The notes under the pieces are model-generated. The model saw only the letters and a program-made list of their open reading frames with translations. It did no database searches and had not been told where the DNA came from. From Pseudoxanthomonas mexicana (GTDB lineage: Bacteria; Pseudomonadota; Gammaproteobacteria; Xanthomonadales; Xanthomonadaceae), in contig NZ_PDWV01000031.1 of NCBI RefSeq assembly GCF_010093385.1, positions 1 through 46,561 on the forward strand: 46,561 bases of DNA. The letters run 5' to 3'. A program made the position numbers and the translations under genes. This document shows, piece by piece, positions 1 through 8,139 of the stretch (the stretch's first letter is position 1; each line of letters opens with the position of its first letter).

Positions 1-127
1 TCGTCGTCCATAGGGTGCACCCGGAGGCGCGGGGCGAGTTTAGCAAACGGTCTGGTGGACAAGGCGCGAAGCTGAACAAGACGTTTGGCTAATCGGAGGC
101 CTGCCCCGGCGGCCGGACTGTCCGCCC

Positions 128-149
128 GAGTCATGAAACGGTCATAATT
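128..149 (+). promoter_or_regulatory. Candidate Pho box upstream of the phosphate transport operon
   Basis: Two direct 7-base units, GAGTCAT (128-134) and CGGTCAT (139-145), are separated by GAAA and followed by AATT. This is the 11-base periodic layout of the PhoB box (CTGTCAT-N4-CTGTCAT-N4), with 5/7 and 6/7 matches. It lies 43 bases before the start of the DUF47 gene. A CATAAT (143-148) resembling a -10 hexamer overlaps the second unit, with no good -35. The match and position are seen; binding by PhoB and the direction of control are inferred. Confidence 0.55.
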
Positions 150-191
150 CCGCCCCTGAAGCCGTCCATCCCGTGACGGTGGGACCGCCCG

Positions 192-818
192 ATGTTCTCC
201 CTCCAGACGATCTTCGGCTCCGGCCAGCAGTTCTACACGCTGTTGGACGAAGCCGCCCAAGCCGCCCACGACAGCGCCAAGGCCCTGCACACCATGATGA
301 AGGCCACCGACCGCCAGCCGGCGCTGGATGCCTTCAAGCTGGCGCGCCTGCGCGAGCGCGCGGCCTCGGACAAGATCGGCAAGGCGCTGGTGGACAGCTT
401 CATCACCCCGATCGAGCGCGAGGACATCGAGGCGCTGGGTTCGGCGCTGTACAAGATCCCCAAGCAGGTGGAGAAGTTCGCCGACCGGTATTCGCTGGCC
501 ATCCAGCACCTGGAGGGCATCGATTTCGCGCCGCGCGCGGCGATGCTGGAGCAGGCGGCGTCCGTGGTCGTGGAGATGGTCCACGAGATCAAGAAGATGA
601 ACATCGACCGCATGACCTCGCTCAACGAGAAGCTGCGCGCGATCGAGAACGAGGCCGACCGGCTGATGCTGGAGCTGTACCGCGACATCTACTCCGGCCG
701 CCTGGACCACCTGCAGATGTTCCTGCTGAAGGAGTTCTTCGAGATCCTGGAAAAAGCCATCGACCGCTGCCGCGAGGCCGGCGTGGTGGCCTACCAGATC
801 GTGCTGAAGAACAGCTAA
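192..818 (+). CDS. DUF47 family (PhoU-like) phosphate transport regulator
   Basis: This 208-residue, mostly alpha-helical protein matches the DUF47/TIGR00153 family, distant relatives of PhoU that are encoded beside PiT phosphate transporters and are thought to modulate their activity at the inner membrane. The length is typical. Family-like features include a helix-rich body with acidic and basic heptads and a C-terminal stretch ending in YQIVLKNS. The ATG at 192 follows a GGTGGGAC ribosome-binding sequence. The gene ends 12 bases before the PiT gene, so the two are almost certainly one operon, and a candidate Pho box lies just upstream. A direct regulatory effect on the transporter is known only by analogy with other bacteria. 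Confidence 0.9.
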   Translation: MFSLQTIFGSGQQFYTLLDEAAQAAHDSAKALHTMMKATDRQPALDAFKLARLRERAASDKIGKALVDSFITPIEREDIEALGSALYKIPKQVEKFADRYSLAIQHLEGIDFAPRAAMLEQAASVVVEMVHEIKKMNIDRMTSLNEKLRAIENEADRLMLELYRDIYSGRLDHLQMFLLKEFFEILEKAIDRCREAGVVAYQIVLKNS

Positions 819-830
819 GGGCGCTCTGTC

Positions 831-1952
831 ATGCTGACCCTCGTGCTGGTGGTGATCCTGGCCGCGCTGATCTTCGAGTTCATCAACGGTTTCCACGACA
901 CCGCCAACTCCATCGCCACCGTCGTGGCCACCAAGGTGCTGTCGCCGGGTCAGGCGGTGATGCTGGCGGCGGGCATGAACCTGGTCGGCGCCCTGATGGG
1001 CACCGCCGTGGCCAAGACGATCGCCTCGGGCCTGGTCAATACCGATGTGGTGCAGGTGACCTCGCAGGTCATCCTGTGCGCCCTGCTGGGCGGTATCGTG
1101 TGGAACCTGATCACCTGGTGGAAGGGCCTGCCTTCGTCGTCCTCGCATGCGCTGATCGGCGGTCTGTGCGGCGCGGCGCTGGCCGCCGCCCACAACGACT
1201 GGGCGGCGCTGATCTGGTCCGAGGCCGTGGGCGACTGGACCAAGAACAAGGGCATCCTGTGGAAGGTGGTGCTGCCCATGATCACCTCGCCGATCGCGGG
1301 CTTCCTGCTCGGCATCCTGGTGATGGTGGCGCTGTGGGGACTGATCGCGCTGCTGTCGCGTCTGGGCGGCTGGCTCGGCCGGCTGGCGCGCCCCCACTTC
1401 GTCAACCGGTTCTTCGGCAAGGCGCAGATCCTGTCGGCCGCCTACATGGGGTACGCCCACGGCCATAACGACGCGCAGAAGACCATGGGCATCATCGCGC
1501 TGACGTTGTTCGGCGCGGAGGCCAGCGGTGCGCTGGACGACCTGCCGGGCTGGCTCGCGTTCCTGCATCCGGGCGCGGCGGGCGAGCAGGACATCGCCAT
1601 GTGGATCGTCATCACCTGCGCCATCGTGATGGCGCTGGGCACCGCGATGGGGGGCTGGAAGATCATCAAAACCCTCGGCCACAAGATGGTGAAGCTGCAC
1701 CCGATCAACGGCTTCGCGGCGGAGACCAGTTCGGCCACCATCCTGACCGTGGCCGCGCACTTCGGCATGCCGGTGTCGACCACCCACAGCATCTCCACCG
1801 CCATCATGGGCGTGGGTTTCGCCAAGAATCCGCGCGCGCTGAAGTTCAGCGTGATCGAGCGCATCCTCTGGGCCTGGGTGCTGACGATTCCCGCCGCCGG
1901 CGGCATCGCCTACGGCCTGCTGCGCCTGCTGGAAGCGATCGGCTGGGCTTGA
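831..1952 (+). CDS. pit: PiT family inorganic phosphate transporter
   Basis: This is an inner-membrane phosphate permease of the PiT (PF01384) family, which moves metal-phosphate or phosphate with protons. The 373-residue protein is highly hydrophobic, with about ten membrane segments. It carries the two inverted signature repeats of the family: FEFINGFHDTANS near residues 14-26 and GYAHGHNDAQK at 207-217. The serine-rich PSSSSHALIGG and the MPVSTTHSI motif are also typical. It is the second gene of the DUF47-PiT operon, starts at ATG 831 after AAGGGCG, and is followed by a strong hairpin terminator. It probably serves as the constitutive or low-affinity phosphate route. Nothing looks truncated. 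Confidence 0.95.
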   Translation: MLTLVLVVILAALIFEFINGFHDTANSIATVVATKVLSPGQAVMLAAGMNLVGALMGTAVAKTIASGLVNTDVVQVTSQVILCALLGGIVWNLITWWKGLPSSSSHALIGGLCGAALAAAHNDWAALIWSEAVGDWTKNKGILWKVVLPMITSPIAGFLLGILVMVALWGLIALLSRLGGWLGRLARPHFVNRFFGKAQILSAAYMGYAHGHNDAQKTMGIIALTLFGAEASGALDDLPGWLAFLHPGAAGEQDIAMWIVITCAIVMALGTAMGGWKIIKTLGHKMVKLHPINGFAAETSSATILTVAAHFGMPVSTTHSISTAIMGVGFAKNPRALKFSVIERILWAWVLTIPAAGGIAYGLLRLLEAIGWA

Positions 1953-1982
1953 TGCCGACGCGACAGGGAATGAACACAGAAA

Positions 1983-2010
1983 CGCCGGGCTTGCCCGGCG
2001 GTTTTCTTTC
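1983..2010 (+). terminator. Rho-independent terminator of the phosphate operon
   Basis: A perfect 7-base GC stem (CGCCGGG at 1983-1989 and CCCGGCG at 1994-2000) with a CTTG loop is followed by GTTTTCTTTC. It lies 31 bases after the PiT stop codon, which fits termination of the DUF47-PiT transcript. Confidence 0.85.
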
Positions 2011-2040
2011 CGATGCCGCGATGGCGGGGCGGGGCCCGCC

Positions 2041-2451
2041 CTACAGCAGGTCGCCCTCGGCGGAGAGCGCGCGTTCCATGCTGTCGCCGAGCCCGCCGAT
2101 CTCCAGCACCAGCCGGTCCACTTCCGCCGGGCTGAGGCTTTCGTAGGGGCGGTTCTCGCACAGCTGGAGGTAGGGCACGCCGTCGAGTTCGCCGATGGCC
2201 AGGTAGCCCACGCTGCTCTGCCAGTTGAATTTCAGCGCACGCTTGGCGTCGATGCCGGTCATCGGTGCGATGACCGTACTCACGCGCAGGTAACCGCGCT
2301 CGTCGTCGTTGCCCAGTTCGGACAGGAAGATGGCCTGGTGCCGCTTGCCGTTGCCCAGCGACAGTTCCACGCAGGCGACGAAGGGGTCGTGCATGGTGAC
2401 CTTGTAGCCCGATGAATTCAGATGGCCGCGGACCTGTTCGAAGTTGTGCAT
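2041..2451 (-). CDS. YbjN-like / type III chaperone-fold hypothetical protein
   Basis: This 136-residue soluble protein has no signal peptide or membrane segment. Its layout (N-terminal helix, antiparallel strands containing FVACVELSLGNGKRHQAIF and RVSTVIAPMTGIDA, and a C-terminal helix) resembles the YbjN/CesT-like peptide-binding chaperone fold. That assignment is tentative and the biochemical role is unknown. It is transcribed divergently from the alkyltransferase-like gene at 2493, leaving a 41-base shared promoter region, and converges on the phosphate operon. The start at 2451 is the only good ATG, with a GGGAGCAC ribosome-binding sequence upstream. No type III secretion genes are nearby, so a virulence chaperone role is not supported. 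Confidence 0.6.
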   Translation of the reverse strand: MHNFEQVRGHLNSSGYKVTMHDPFVACVELSLGNGKRHQAIFLSELGNDDERGYLRVSTVIAPMTGIDAKRALKFNWQSSVGYLAIGELDGVPYLQLCENRPYESLSPAEVDRLVLEIGGLGDSMERALSAEGDLL

Positions 2452-2492
2452 GGCGTGCTCCCGTGTTGCCGATGCCGCTATGCTAATCCGGC

Positions 2493-2831
2493 ATGAGCGC
2501 CAAGTCTCCCGAAGACCGCATCCTGGCCGCGATCCGCGCCATCCCGCGCGGGCAGGTGGCCGGCTATGGCGAAGTGGCGCAGCGCGCCGGACTGCCCGGT
2601 CGCGCCCGGCTGGCGGCCCGCATCCTCAGCCAGAACGAGGATCCCGGGCTGCCCTGGCACCGCGTGCTGCGATCGGATGGACGCATTGCGTTCCCAGAAG
2701 GCTCGCGGGCGTATCGCGAGCAGAGCCAGCGCCTGCGCGCGGAAGGCGTGAAGGTGGAGAACGGGCGGGTGAAGCGACCGCGCAGGACGGATACGCTGGA
2801 CGAGGCGCTGTGGGGGCCGGGCGAACGTTGA
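2493..2831 (+). CDS. Alkyltransferase-like protein (ATL), MGMT family, DNA repair
   Basis: This 112-residue protein is the DNA-binding domain of the O6-alkylguanine-DNA alkyltransferase family without methyl-transfer ability. The usual PCHRV active-site motif reads PWHRV, with Trp55 in place of the acceptor cysteine. That substitution defines ATL proteins such as S. pombe Atl1 and E. coli YbaZ. The nucleotide-flipping tyrosine (Tyr25 in GYGEVA) and the arginine finger (Arg39) are present. Known ATLs bind O6-alkylguanine and hand it to nucleotide excision repair. The gene stands alone, with the divergent YbjN-like gene on the left and the rhomboid gene 43 bases downstream, which may be co-transcribed. 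Confidence 0.88.
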   Translation: MSAKSPEDRILAAIRAIPRGQVAGYGEVAQRAGLPGRARLAARILSQNEDPGLPWHRVLRSDGRIAFPEGSRAYREQSQRLRAEGVKVENGRVKRPRRTDTLDEALWGPGER

Positions 2832-2874
2832 GACGCGTCCCGTATGATGTCGGGCGACCGTTCCGAGGCCTGCC

Positions 2875-3519
2875 ATGTTCCCCCGACTTCTCCCCGTCAC
2901 CCGCGCGTTGCTGATCGCCAACGTCGCCGTCTACCTGTTGCAGCTGGTGTCGGGCAACGCCCTGATGGACTGGCTTGCGCTGTGGCCGCTTGGGTACGGC
3001 TTCATGCCGTGGCAGCTGCTGACGTATGGCTTCCTGCACGATACCGGGGGCATCGGGCACCTGGCGTTCAACATGCTGGCGCTCTACATGTTCGGGTCGC
3101 CGCTGGAGCAGACCTGGGGTGGAAAGCGTTTCCTGACGTTCTTCGTGGTCTGCGTCGCCGGCGCCGGTCTGCTGCAGTTGGCGGTGGGCTGGTGGATGAT
3201 GGCCGGGGGCGCGCCTCCATACCCGACGGTCGGCGCCTCGGGCGGCGTGTTCGGCCTGTTGCTGGGCTACGGGATGCTGTTCCCCAACCAGCGCATGATC
3301 GTGTTTCCGCTGCCCATGGAAATCCGGGCGCGCACGCTGGTCATCTTCTACGCCGTGCTCGCGCTGGTGCTGGGCTTCACCGGCCTGCAGCCGGGCGTGG
3401 CGCATTTCGCTCACCTGGGTGGCATGGTGTTCGGCTGGCTGATGATCCGCTACTGGCGCGGGCAGCCGCCGTTCGGTAGGGGCCGTCGTGGGCCACCGCG
3501 GATGCGCATCGTCAAGTGA
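2875..3519 (+). CDS. Rhomboid family intramembrane serine protease
   Basis: This 214-residue polytopic membrane protein carries the rhomboid (PF01694) catalytic dyad: Ser122 in GASGGVFG and His180 in HFAHLGG. The oxyanion-hole region HLAFNM (residues 62-67, Asn66) is also present. About six transmembrane helices are visible, followed by a short basic, arginine-rich cytoplasmic tail (RGQPPFGRGRRGPPRMR). Rhomboids cleave transmembrane segments of other proteins in the inner membrane; the substrate here is unknown. The start at ATG 2875 follows CCGAGGCC. A perfect palindromic terminator lies just after the stop and separates it from the converging M13 peptidase gene. Confidence 0.93.
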   Translation: MFPRLLPVTRALLIANVAVYLLQLVSGNALMDWLALWPLGYGFMPWQLLTYGFLHDTGGIGHLAFNMLALYMFGSPLEQTWGGKRFLTFFVVCVAGAGLLQLAVGWWMMAGGAPPYPTVGASGGVFGLLLGYGMLFPNQRMIVFPLPMEIRARTLVIFYAVLALVLGFTGLQPGVAHFAHLGGMVFGWLMIRYWRGQPPFGRGRRGPPRMRIVK

Positions 3520-3531
3520 TGTAGCGATAGA

Positions 3532-3559
3532 AAAACGGCGCGGATATCCGCGCCGTTTT
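3532..3559. terminator. Bidirectional terminator between rhomboid and M13 genes
   Basis: This 28-base perfect palindrome begins with AAAACGGCGCGGAT and ends with its exact complement, TTTT. It is centred between two converging genes, and the A-run and T-run let it act in both directions. Confidence 0.88.
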
Positions 3560-3581
3560 CATGCCGTCCTTCGCGACCGTC

Positions 3582-5603
3582 TTAGCGCCAGATGCGGATC
3601 TGTCCGGCTTCGTTCGCCTGCATCGGCTGGCCGGCCTTGCAGGCGAAGGCCTGCGCGAAGGACGGTTGCTGCGTCAGCGGGCCGTTGGCGCGCCACTGGC
3701 CCGGTGCGTGCACGTCGACGGCCGCACGCTGCGCGGCTTCGGTGTCCGTCAGGTTCTGCGCCCAGAGCGTGGCCCAGGCCTTGTAGAACGACTGCTTCGC
3801 GGCGGCGTTGGCCTGCGGCTCGGCGCTGGCGAAGGCGTCCCATGCCAGCTCCACGCCGGCCAGGTCGGCCAGGTTCTCGTCCCGCGTCAGCGCGCCGTTG
3901 ACCTTGACGTTCTTCAGCACCGGGAAGGCGTAGCCGTTGTACTGCGCGACCACCTTGTCGCCCAGCGCATTCCACGCGGCCACATCGGCGGGCGTCCACC
4001 AGTCGCGCAGCTGGCCCTTGGCGTCGACCATGCGGCCCTTCACGTCGAAGCCGCGGCTCAGTTCATGGCCCACCAGCGCACCGAATGCGCCGTACTGCAC
4101 GGCGGCCGGCTGTTTCGCATCGAAGATCTCTTCCTGCAGCACCGCCGCCGTGACGATCAGGCGGTTCTGCGCCAGGTCGTAGGCCAGCGCGGGCTGCTGC
4201 GGCAGCACGTCCCAGCGACGGTCGGCGTTGCCCTTGCCGATGCGCTTCATCTCCTCGCGATGGCGCCAGGTGGAGGCGATCAGCATGTTGCCGCCGAAGC
4301 TGCCGCGGCCCATCGGCTGCACGCTGTAGTCGAGGTCGCGGCGGGGCGTACCGACTTCGATCTTCAGCTTGTCCAGCTTGGCCTTGGCTTCGCCCTTGGC
4401 GGCATCGCTGAGCCAGGGGCTGCGCTCGATGCCGCGGCCGAGGGCGTCGCGTACCTGGCCGGCGATCTGCTCGGCGCGCCGCTTGTGGTCGGCGGGCACG
4501 TAGCGCGCGGCGTATTCCTTGCCCAGCATCGGACCCGCGGCCAGGTTGATGGCGTCCAGCACCTGGCGCCAGCGCGGCGCCGGCGCGGCTTCGCCACGCA
4601 GCACGCGACCGCGGAACTCGAACTCGGCCTCGCGGAACGGCTTGGCCAGGTACGGCGCCATGGCATCGCCGACGCGCCAGCGCAGATAGGCCTTCCACTG
4701 GTCGGGCTTCAGGCTGCCCACCAGGCCGTCCAGGCGCTTGAACAGCGCCGGGTCGGCCAGGGAAACGGTGTCGTCGCTGACGCCCTGCGCCTTCAGGAAC
4801 GCGTCCAGTTGCAGGTTGCGGTACTGCTTGCCCAGGTCCTTGGTCGGCACCGGCGCGTAGTTCGCGAACGGGCTGCGCAGTTCGACGACGGGCTTGGAGA
4901 CCTGCGCCACTTTGGTCTCCAGGTCGATCACCAGCGCCGATTCGGCATCCAGCCGGTTGGCCGGGGTGCCGGTCAGCGCCAGTACCTGCTTGACGTAGCC
5001 GCGATAGCGGCCGAGCAGTTCGCGGGTGTCGGCATCGGTACGGGTGTAGTAGGCCGGGTCGGGCAGGCCCAGGCCGCCCTGCATGAAGTAGCCGATGTGG
5101 CGGTCCAGCGCCTGCAGGTCCACGTCGGGGCTGAAGTTGAAGGCCACCGGGATGCCCACCTGGTGCAGCGCGGCGATCGCCGGCGCGACGTCCTTGGGCT
5201 TCTTGATGGCGTTGATGCGGTCCAGCAGCGGTGCGATCGGCCTGGAACCGTCGGCCTCGACGGCGGCTTCATCCAGGCCGCTGGCCCAGAAGTCGCCCAG
5301 CAGCTTCTGCACGTTGCCCTGCGGCGTGCGCATCGCGCTGTCGAGCAGCGCGCGCTGCTGTTCCAGCGTGCGCTCGCGGAAGGCGCCCAGCACGCTGACC
5401 GAACCGGCATCCGCAGGCACGCTGTTCTTCTTCAGCCAGTCCGCATTGGTGGCCGTGTAGAAGTCGGTGCACTCCGCGCTGACGGCGGGGGCACGCGCCG
5501 CGCGCTTCTTGCGCTGCGCTTCCGCATCCGGGGCGCCCAGGGCGATGACGAGGGCGAAGGCGATCAAGGTGGGGCGGCCGAGTGCGGTGCGCGGGAGGGA
5601 CAT
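3582..5603 (-). CDS. M13 (neprilysin-like) metallopeptidase homologue with a missing zinc ligand
   Basis: This 673-residue exported protein has a signal peptide (hydrophobic residues 11-24, cleavage near AEA-Q at 29/30) and the full length of an M13 peptidase. Both the N-terminal helical domain and the catalytic domain are present. The zinc site is altered: the family motif HExxH reads H513-E-L-S-R517, so the second zinc histidine is arginine (CGC, one base from CAC). The third ligand region DENLADLAG (Glu576, Asp580) and the substrate-binding VHAPGQWR are kept. The NAYY motif that normally precedes the zinc site is degraded. The reading frame is intact, which suggests selection for a non-catalytic or altered role. 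It lies downstream of an intact M13 paralogue on the same strand but behind a terminator. Confidence 0.88.
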   Translation of the reverse strand: MSLPRTALGRPTLIAFALVIALGAPDAEAQRKKRAARAPAVSAECTDFYTATNADWLKKNSVPADAGSVSVLGAFRERTLEQQRALLDSAMRTPQGNVQKLLGDFWASGLDEAAVEADGSRPIAPLLDRINAIKKPKDVAPAIAALHQVGIPVAFNFSPDVDLQALDRHIGYFMQGGLGLPDPAYYTRTDADTRELLGRYRGYVKQVLALTGTPANRLDAESALVIDLETKVAQVSKPVVELRSPFANYAPVPTKDLGKQYRNLQLDAFLKAQGVSDDTVSLADPALFKRLDGLVGSLKPDQWKAYLRWRVGDAMAPYLAKPFREAEFEFRGRVLRGEAAPAPRWRQVLDAINLAAGPMLGKEYAARYVPADHKRRAEQIAGQVRDALGRGIERSPWLSDAAKGEAKAKLDKLKIEVGTPRRDLDYSVQPMGRGSFGGNMLIASTWRHREEMKRIGKGNADRRWDVLPQQPALAYDLAQNRLIVTAAVLQEEIFDAKQPAAVQYGAFGALVGHELSRGFDVKGRMVDAKGQLRDWWTPADVAAWNALGDKVVAQYNGYAFPVLKNVKVNGALTRDENLADLAGVELAWDAFASAEPQANAAAKQSFYKAWATLWAQNLTDTEAAQRAAVDVHAPGQWRANGPLTQQPSFAQAFACKAGQPMQANEAGQIRIWR

Positions 5604-5633
5604 CAGGGGCTTCCGTGATTCAGGGGTCGGGCG

Positions 5634-5639
5634 ATTCTA
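5634..5639 (-). promoter_or_regulatory. Possible -10 element for the degenerate M13 gene
   Basis: TAGAAT on the minus strand lies 30 bases upstream of the start codon at 5603. No convincing -35 is seen, so this is weak support for a separate promoter downstream of the terminator at 5759-5787. Confidence 0.3.
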
Positions 5640-5758
5640 GCAAGGGCGCCGTACCGGCCCCGTCGTGCCGTGGCGCAAATCCCGCCGCACTTGGCGTCGC
5701 CAATCCGCCCTGTGTCACAGACTGGACCGCCGGGCCTGCATCTGCCGGGCCGGAAAGG

Positions 5759-5787
5759 GAAAAGGCCCGGACATGCCGGGCCTTTTC
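5759..5787. terminator. Terminator between the two M13 genes
   Basis: A perfect 12-base stem (GAAAAGGCCCGG at 5759-5770 paired with 5776-5787) has the loop ACATG and a T-run on both strands. It lies 21 bases beyond the stop of the intact M13 gene, so the downstream paralogue should have its own promoter. Confidence 0.87.
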
Positions 5788-5807
5788 GGATCATGCACAG
5801 GTGGGGC

Positions 5808-7913
5808 TTACCAGATCACGACCTGCTGGTCGCCCGTGCGCACCATCGCATCCCCCGGCTTGCAGGAGAACGCGGCGGCGAACGTCGGCAGGTTGGACGG
5901 CGCGCCGATGGCACGGAACTGCGCCGGGGCGTGTTCGTCGGTGGCGATGCGGTTCTTCAGCTCTTCCGGGGTGAAGTTGCGGCGCCACACCGTAGCCCAG
6001 TTGAGGAAGAAGCGCTGGTCGCGCGTCAGTCCGTCGGTCATCGGGTCCGGCGTGCCTTCGGTGGCCTTCTTCATCGCGTCGTAGGCCGTGGCCAGCCCGC
6101 CCAGGTCGGCAATGTTTTCGCCCAGGGTGTGGTTGCCGTTGATCTTCTGGCCGTCGGCGGTGCGGTAGCCGTCGAACTGCGCCACCAGCTTGCCGGTCAG
6201 CGCCTTGAAGCCCTTGGAATCGGCATCGCTCCACCAGTTCTCGAACTTGCCGGTGGGCCCGAAGCGGCTGCCCTGGTCGTCGTAACCGTGGGTCATCTCG
6301 TGGCCGATCACCGCGCCGATGCCGCCATAGTTCATCTCATCGGTGGCGTTGGGGTCGAAGAACGGCGGCTGCAGGATGGCGGCCGGGAACACGATCTCGT
6401 TCTGCAGCGGGTTGTAGTACGCGTTGACCATCTGCGGCGGCATGCCCCATTCGGTCCTGTCCACGGGCTTGCCGATCTTGCCCAGGTTCCACTTGTAGTT
6501 GAACTCCATCGCCGCCAGCACGTTGCCGATGTAGCTGTCGCGGCTGGTGGACAGGCCGGTCCAGTCGCGCCACTTGTCCGGGTAGCCGATCTTGGTGGTG
6601 AACGCGGCCTGCTTCTCCATCGCCTTGGCCTTGGTTTCGTCGCTCATCCAGGCCAGGTTCTGGATGCGCGCCTTCAGCGCGGTGCCCAGGTTCGCCACCA
6701 GGGTTTCCATCTTGGCCTTGGCTTCTGGCGAGAAGGCGACCTTCACGTACATCTGGCCCAGCGCTTCGCCGCTCTGGCCCTCGATGGTGGACAGCACGCG
6801 CTTCCAGCGCGGCTCGATCTCCTTCTGGCCGCGCAGCGTCTTGGCGTAGAAATTGAAGTTCTCGTTGGCGAAGGCATCGCTCAGGTAGGGCGACGCGCCG
6901 TCGATGGTGTGGAAGCGCAGGTAGGCGCGCCATGCGGCGGGGTCGGTGTCGCCCAGCATCTTGCTGACCTCCTGGTGGAAGGCGGGTACGGCCAGCGAGA
7001 ACTTCTCCTGCGGCGCCACGCCCTGCGATTCGAAGAACTTCGTCCAGGAGAAGTTGGGCGTCAGCTTGTCTGCGTCGGCCAGCGTGACCGGGTTGTAGTA
7101 CAGCGATACGTCGCGCGACATTTCCTCGTTCGACTTCGACACCTTCGCCAGGCGCGTCTCGAACGCCATGATGTCGCTGGCCTGCTTCTGCGCGTCGGCC
7201 GCGGCCACGCCGGACAGCTCCAGCACCTTGGCGATGTGCTTCACGTACTCGTCGCGGATGTTCTTCTTGTCGGCGTCGAAGTAGAAGTTCTTGTCCGGCA
7301 GGCCCAAGCCGCCCTGGAAGGCGTACGCCATGTTGGTGTCGGGCTTGTTGAAGTCGGCTTCGGCGCCGAAGCCGAACAGGAAGGCCTGGCCCTTGGCGGC
7401 GGACTGGTTGAGGTACGCGACGATGGCGTCCTTGTCCTGCAGGCCGTCGATCGCCTTCAGCATCGGTGCGATCGGCTCGATGCCCTGTGCGTTGGCCTTG
7501 GCCTCGTCCATGCCGGTGGCCCACAGGTCGCCGACGATCTTCTCCACGCCGGTCGCGCCCGGGTGCGCCGCGGCCTGCTCGGCCAACTGCTTCTGCACGG
7601 CGGTGGAGCGCTCGTCCAGCATCTCGAAGGCGCCCCAGCTGGTGCGGTCGCTGGGGATGGCGTTGGCGGCCAGCCACTTGCCGTTGGCGTAGCCGGCGAA
7701 GTCGGTGCATGCGTTCTTGGAGGTGTCGAGGTCGCCGATCTGGAAACGATTGACGCCCGGCAGGCTGCTCTCGTCGAGCTTCAGCTGCAGCGCATCCGGC
7801 GCCTTGGCGGCCGTATCGGCGGCCGGGGCAGCGTCTTCCTTCTTTGCGCAGGCGGCCAGCGCGGCGGCCCCCGCGAGCGAGGGCATCAGGATCTGGGGTT
7901 TGCGGGCAATCAC
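5808..7913 (-). CDS. M13 family metallopeptidase lipoprotein (PepO/neprilysin type)
   Basis: This is a zinc endopeptidase that cleaves peptides in the periplasm or at the outer membrane. The 701-residue precursor has a lipobox ending LAAC (Cys22) followed by a charged and alanine-rich linker, so it is probably a lipoprotein. The catalytic centre is complete: H538-E-M-T-H542, GENIADLGG with Glu599 and Asp603, the preceding NAYYNP motif, and the substrate-binding EHAPAQFR near the C-terminus. The start is GTG at 7913 with GGAG seven bases upstream. The next M13 gene on the same strand is a degenerate paralogue, separated by a terminator. Confidence 0.93.
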   Translation of the reverse strand: MIARKPQILMPSLAGAAALAACAKKEDAAPAADTAAKAPDALQLKLDESSLPGVNRFQIGDLDTSKNACTDFAGYANGKWLAANAIPSDRTSWGAFEMLDERSTAVQKQLAEQAAAHPGATGVEKIVGDLWATGMDEAKANAQGIEPIAPMLKAIDGLQDKDAIVAYLNQSAAKGQAFLFGFGAEADFNKPDTNMAYAFQGGLGLPDKNFYFDADKKNIRDEYVKHIAKVLELSGVAAADAQKQASDIMAFETRLAKVSKSNEEMSRDVSLYYNPVTLADADKLTPNFSWTKFFESQGVAPQEKFSLAVPAFHQEVSKMLGDTDPAAWRAYLRFHTIDGASPYLSDAFANENFNFYAKTLRGQKEIEPRWKRVLSTIEGQSGEALGQMYVKVAFSPEAKAKMETLVANLGTALKARIQNLAWMSDETKAKAMEKQAAFTTKIGYPDKWRDWTGLSTSRDSYIGNVLAAMEFNYKWNLGKIGKPVDRTEWGMPPQMVNAYYNPLQNEIVFPAAILQPPFFDPNATDEMNYGGIGAVIGHEMTHGYDDQGSRFGPTGKFENWWSDADSKGFKALTGKLVAQFDGYRTADGQKINGNHTLGENIADLGGLATAYDAMKKATEGTPDPMTDGLTRDQRFFLNWATVWRRNFTPEELKNRIATDEHAPAQFRAIGAPSNLPTFAAAFSCKPGDAMVRTGDQQVVIW

Positions 7914-8139
7914 GGTCTACTCCGGCCCCGGACAGGGGCAGTCGAAAAAAGGACCCCCCGGGCGGGGGCGTGCGGCGACTCTACGCCTGTCGGGGGTAGG
8001 TCAGGTGTGTCGAAGGTCATGGTGGGCCCGCACCTGGAACTCCGCATCCGGGGGCAGGGCCGTCGCCGCTCACGGACCGTTTCCCTCAGTCGCGGCCCGT
8101 GGCGCCATACTGGCGGTAACGGGAAGAAAGGGAGTTGCC

